From: Pedobacter frigiditerrae
Lineage (GTDB): Bacteria; Bacteroidota; Bacteroidia; Sphingobacteriales; Sphingobacteriaceae
Assembly: GCF_032678705.1 (NCBI RefSeq)
Contig: NZ_JAVTSS010000001.1
Location: forward strand, 2,294,001 to 2,358,000
Direction of reading: 5' to 3'
DNA length: 64,000 nucleotides
Position 1 is the first letter of the stretch. Every line of letters starts with the position of its first letter. Shown piece by piece: positions 60,856 through 64,000 of this stretch. Under the pieces are notes generated by a model. The model searched no databases. It was not told where the DNA came from and saw only the letters and a list, made by a program, of their open reading frames with translations. The position numbers and the translations under genes are program-made.

Positions 60856-62520
60856 TCATAAAACTTTAATCATACTTTTTTCACGAATTGCTTTAAATTC
60901 ACTTCCCTCTTTCCAACCAGGGAAAGTAGTTTCATTACTTAGGCGATAACCAACACTAAATAATAATCTTAAGTCTTCTACCATACCAGAGAAATCCCAT
61001 TTGGCAGGTTCAAAATTATCCGCAGGTGCGTGATAGCGATTTGCTGTATAATCTTCTTTTTGTGCTTTACCCCAAACTAAACCTTTGGCTACATTTTCGT
61101 CACCAGTCTCTGTATATAAAGCAGGTATACCAACTTTCGCAAAGTTAAAATGGTCTGACCTGAAGTAATATCCAGCTGATGGATTTGAGTCTTTAACCAC
61201 AACCCTACCTTGTTTTTCTGCAGCTTCTACTAAATAATCTTCCAATTCAGATTGACCAAAACCAACTGCAATAATGTCTTTGGTTTTTCCATTGGCCTGC
61301 ATGGCATCTATATTAATGTTGGCTACAGTTTTTTTTACTGGAACTAAAGGATGGGCACCGTAATACTCCGAACCTAATAAACCTTGTTCTTCTGCGGTAA
61401 CAGCTAAGAACATAATTGAGCGCTCTGGTTGTTGTTTTGCTTTTTTAAAGGCTTCGGCTAAAACTAGTAGAGCAGCAGTTCCAGTGGCATTATCTACAGC
61501 ACCATTGTAAATAGAATCTCCATTTACAGCTTCTCCCTTACCTAAATGGTCCCAATGTCCCGAATAAATGATATACTCATCGGCTCTTTTAGTTCCTGGT
61601 AATACAGCTGCCACATTGTGAGATATAGATTTTTTTATAGTATTGTTTATGGTAGTCGAAATATTTAAACCTAAATCAACTGCTTTAAATCCTTTTTTAC
61701 CTGCTTGGAACATTAAATCTGCAGATTTACCTGCCATTCTAAACATCGCTTTAGCTACATCTTGTGTAATCCAACCCTCCATTAAAGCTCTCGACTTATT
61801 TCCATCTGCAGCTTCCAGATATAATTTAGATTTAGACCAACCACTTCTAACCACTGCCCAAGGATAACTTGCTGCTTTATCTTCGTGAATTATAATCACC
61901 CCTGTTGCGCCTTGACGAGCAGCTTCTTCAAACTTGTAAGTCCAACGACCGTAATAAGTCATCGTTTTACCTTTAAAAAGAGTAGAATCAGTGAAACCAG
62001 GGTCGTTAACCATTACTACGACAGTTTTTCCTTTAACATCTAAGCCTTCATAATCGTTCCATTTGTATTCAGGAGCAACAATTCCATAACCAGCAAAAAC
62101 CATTTCAGAGTTTTCTATCTTAACTTGTTCAGTCACGTGGCGACTTGCACCCACAAAATCATCCAGAAATTTCAAACTCTTTACACCAAGACCAGCATTT
62201 GTTTTAATGACTAAATCACTTGGTGTAGATTTAATATCAACCATAGGCAAATCCTGAAAATAACTTTCTCCATTACCTGGTTTTAAACCTAGCTTCTTAA
62301 ATTCTGCTTCTAAGTAGTTAATAGTTTTGGTTTCGCCATCGGTAAAAGGTTTCCTTCCTTCAAAATCGTCTGAAGCTAAAACGGCAATATGTTTTGAGAA
62401 AGCAGTGTCATTAATTGCTTTTAAGGCCACAGAATCTGTCACATCTGAACCAGATTGCGATGATTGACACGACGAAAAATAAGCTGCTACAGCCAGCAAG
62501 CCTAATAATTTGCGATACAT
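60856..62520 (-). CDS. M28-family zinc peptidase lipoprotein
   Basis: A 554-aa exported metallopeptidase with a lipoprotein signal (AVAAYFSSCQ, Cys about 19). A protease-associated domain (about 120-285) is followed by the M28 catalytic domain: SGHWDHLG (first His ligand), the bridging Asp in GAVDNATGTAALL, the base Glu in AVTAEEQGLLGSEYY, and later Asp (NINIDAMQ) and His (YFRSDHFNF) ligands. All five metal ligands of the aminopeptidase family are present. It would trim N-terminal residues from peptides at the cell surface or in the periplasm. Confidence 0.94.
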   Translation of the reverse strand: MYRKLLGLLAVAAYFSSCQSSQSGSDVTDSVALKAINDTAFSKHIAVLASDDFEGRKPFTDGETKTINYLEAEFKKLGLKPGNGESYFQDLPMVDIKSTPSDLVIKTNAGLGVKSLKFLDDFVGASRHVTEQVKIENSEMVFAGYGIVAPEYKWNDYEGLDVKGKTVVVMVNDPGFTDSTLFKGKTMTYYGRWTYKFEEAARQGATGVIIIHEDKAASYPWAVVRSGWSKSKLYLEAADGNKSRALMEGWITQDVAKAMFRMAGKSADLMFQAGKKGFKAVDLGLNISTTINNTIKKSISHNVAAVLPGTKRADEYIIYSGHWDHLGKGEAVNGDSIYNGAVDNATGTAALLVLAEAFKKAKQQPERSIMFLAVTAEEQGLLGSEYYGAHPLVPVKKTVANINIDAMQANGKTKDIIAVGFGQSELEDYLVEAAEKQGRVVVKDSNPSAGYYFRSDHFNFAKVGIPALYTETGDENVAKGLVWGKAQKEDYTANRYHAPADNFEPAKWDFSGMVEDLRLLFSVGYRLSNETTFPGWKEGSEFKAIREKSMIKVL

Positions 62521-62627
62521 AAATTTATGTTTAGGTGTATAGTTGAAGTTAAAGAATTAATCGCATAGTTATGCCAACACAGCTATTTTTTTGGAAAAAC
62601 AAGGTTCAACATTTATAGCTTCCGACA

Positions 62628-62708
62628 GTCCCGCTATTCGTTTCAATCTTTTGTCCTTCGACAAGCTCAGGATGACAAAAGGATTTACACTGCTATCTGG
62701 TTTAAAAT
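62628..62708. repeat. Composite intergenic repeat, second copy
   Basis: Arms CAGTCCCGCTATTCGTTTC and AAAAGGATTTACACTGCTAT enclose CCTTCGACAAGCTCAGGATG. Same outer element as at 9228-9318 but with another core. Lies in the 272-bp gap between the M28 gene and the MFS gene. Confidence 0.55.
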
Positions 62709-62792
62709 ACGAAGGCAAAACCACAAACCCAAAAACCTACAAGGTTTAAAATCATTAATCAAAACAAAATTAAGCCAAAAAAAGGTACAATT

Positions 62793-64000
62793 TTAGGCTT
62801 TCTTTGTCGTAGAAATATTTGGCAAAAATGCTGTTAGTAGGCCTATCAATGGCAAAAATGCACAAACATTATAAACGTAATTAATGCTTGTAGAGTCAGC
62901 TAGCCTACCTAATAAAGCAGAGCCGATTCCTCCCATACCAAAGGCGAAACCGAAAAATAATCCAGCTACCAAGCCTACCTTTCCAGGAATTAATTCTTGT
63001 GCATATACCAATATTGCAGAAAAAGCTGAAGCTAAAATTACCCCGATAGGAACAATTAAAACACCAGTCCAGAATAGATTGCCGTGTGGCAATAGCAATG
63101 CAAATGGCGCAGTGCCCAATATCGAAGCCCATATTACATATTTACGCCCAATTTTATCGCCAACTGGCCCTCCTATTAATGTTCCAGCTGCCACAGAGAA
63201 AAGAAATACAAATAGATAAACTTGTGAAGTTTGCACGGATACGTGGAATTTTTGAATTAAATAGAATGTAAAATAACTCGTTAAACTAGCCATGTAAAAG
63301 TATTTCGAGAAAATCAAAATCAATAAAATTGAAATCGAAAAAACAACTCTTCGCTTACTTAAATTGTGTCCTAATTTTTTTGCTTGAGTTTTAACTCTTT
63401 CACTTAACCTTACTAAATAACCTTTGTACCAATTCCCAACGTAAGTTAAAACTACAATTGCTAAAAGAGCTATTAGCGAGAACCAAACTACACTAAACTG
63501 ACCATAAGGAACAATAATCCAAGCAGCCAATAATGGTCCTAAAGAGCTTCCTGCATTTCCTCCCAATTGAAAAACCGACTGCGCCAATCCTCTTCTTCCG
63601 CCAGATGCGGCATGTGCCATTCTCGAAGCTTCGGGATGAAAAATAGAAGAACCTGTTCCAATTAAAGCCACAGCGAACAAAATCATATAAAAATCAGATG
63701 ATTGAGAAAGTGTAATCAGACCGATTAAGGTAAAGCCCATTCCCGTGGCTAATGAAAATGGCTGTGGCTTTTTATCGGTGTACAAACCTACAAATGGTTG
63801 AAACAATGAAGCCGCCATTTGAAAAGTGAAAGTGATTAAACCGATTTGAGTAAAACTTAAATGATAGCTATTTTTTATGATGGGGTAAATTGCAGGTATT
63901 AACGATTGTATGGTGTCATTAAGCAGATGAGAAAAACTGAGTGCAAAAAGTATAGGAAAAACTGTTTGTTCGGCTAATAATTTTGGAGATGGAGTATTCA
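62793..64000 (-). CDS. MFS exporter, Fsr (fosmidomycin-resistance)-like (start just outside window)
   Basis: A 12-helix major facilitator. The frame is open to the window edge, and the visible N-terminal part on the minus strand (VFPILFALSFSHLLNDTIQS, then SLIPAIYPIIK) is the typical start of the Fsr family. The last two bases of the window read TG followed by AAT ACT CCA, so an ATG would need only one more base outside; the start is probably at base 64001 of the parent sequence. Loop GGPVGDKIGRKYVIW and helix ALIGTGSSIFHPEASRMAH are also Fsr-like. These pumps export small toxic compounds, fosmidomycin in E. coli; specificity here is unknown. Confidence 0.88.
   Translation of the reverse strand, partial: NTPSPKLLAEQTVFPILFALSFSHLLNDTIQSLIPAIYPIIKNSYHLSFTQIGLITFTFQMAASLFQPFVGLYTDKKPQPFSLATGMGFTLIGLITLSQSSDFYMILFAVALIGTGSSIFHPEASRMAHAASGGRRGLAQSVFQLGGNAGSSLGPLLAAWIIVPYGQFSVVWFSLIALLAIVVLTYVGNWYKGYLVRLSERVKTQAKKLGHNLSKRRVVFSISILLILIFSKYFYMASLTSYFTFYLIQKFHVSVQTSQVYLFVFLFSVAAGTLIGGPVGDKIGRKYVIWASILGTAPFALLLPHGNLFWTGVLIVPIGVILASAFSAILVYAQELIPGKVGLVAGLFFGFAFGMGGIGSALLGRLADSTSINYVYNVCAFLPLIGLLTAFLPNISTTKKA

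Noticed and set aside
1..64000. CRISPR arrays, tRNA, rRNA, intact IS or prophage
   Set aside because: No regularly spaced direct repeats with unique spacers, no cloverleaf other than the tmRNA, no transposase, integrase or phage structural gene was recognised by reading.

Overview
The window reads as chromosomal DNA of a free-living Bacteroidota, most like the Sphingobacteriaceae (a Pedobacter-type genome). This is inferred from several things: AT-rich DNA, promoter boxes of the TAnnTTTG type, an ECF sigma/FecR/STN gene set, a fused alpha-beta 2-oxoacid dehydrogenase E1, DUF families typical of the phylum (DUF1573, DUF3822, DUF983, DUF6134, DUF6498, DUF6646), many secreted glycoside hydrolases, and a tmRNA tag GENTYALAA. 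No search was run, so the genus is not proven. No rRNA, tRNA, CRISPR array, intact insertion sequence or prophage was seen.

Layout. 0-3 kb: the 3' part of a LytTR response regulator, convergent with a TPR histidine kinase. 3.2-9.1 kb: a DUF6498 membrane protein, a non-coding stretch with a 376-bp terminal-inverted-repeat element, the fused E1 gene, a DUF1573 protein and an aminotransferase. 9.1-14.7 kb is the accessory stretch: layered intergenic repeats, ssrA (tmRNA), a GIY-YIG protein, then a tight three-gene operon (DUF262 protein, DUF3696-type AAA ATPase, unrecognised 244-aa protein) and an orphan hypothetical gene. 14.8-22.7 kb: a GH18 chitinase-like protein, a small secreted protein, a sigma/FecR/STN-surface-repeat operon, and an SDR/epimerase/DUF6134 operon. 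23-28 kb: a metabolite MFS carrier, an acyltransferase, a Gfo/Idh/MocA oxidoreductase and an EEP-family lipoprotein. 28.2-34.6 kb: a giant alpha-2-macroglobulin fused to carboxypeptidase-regulatory and plug-like segments. 34.7-37.8 kb: a PAP2 phosphatase, then three copies of a terminator-tipped RNA-like unit, then a GH9 protein.

38-50.5 kb holds mostly core genes: an exonuclease/GIY-YIG fusion, an AraC regulator, DUF983, a scramblase-like protein, a CvfB-like S1 protein, a cold-shock protein, a histidine kinase, an SF1 helicase, DUF3822, rsmD, coaD, a NUDIX hydrolase, pyrE and an SRPBCC protein. 50.6-64 kb: two GH78-type rhamnosidase genes, clpB, three outer-membrane beta-barrel genes, an M28 peptidase lipoprotein, and an Fsr-like MFS exporter cut off at the window edge.

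The best candidates for undescribed biology are (1) the DUF262/DUF3696-ATPase/unknown operon at 10.7-13.9 kb, which has the form of a defence or conflict module beside the tmRNA gene, and (2) the three minus-strand RNA-like units at 35.4-36.0 kb, whose stems keep pairing through G-U wobbles only on the minus strand. Next come the 376-bp mobile-element-like unit at 4.0-4.4 kb, the sigma/FecR system that ends in a surface-repeat protein instead of a TonB receptor, and several promoter boxes lying so close to start codons that leaderless mRNAs are likely.
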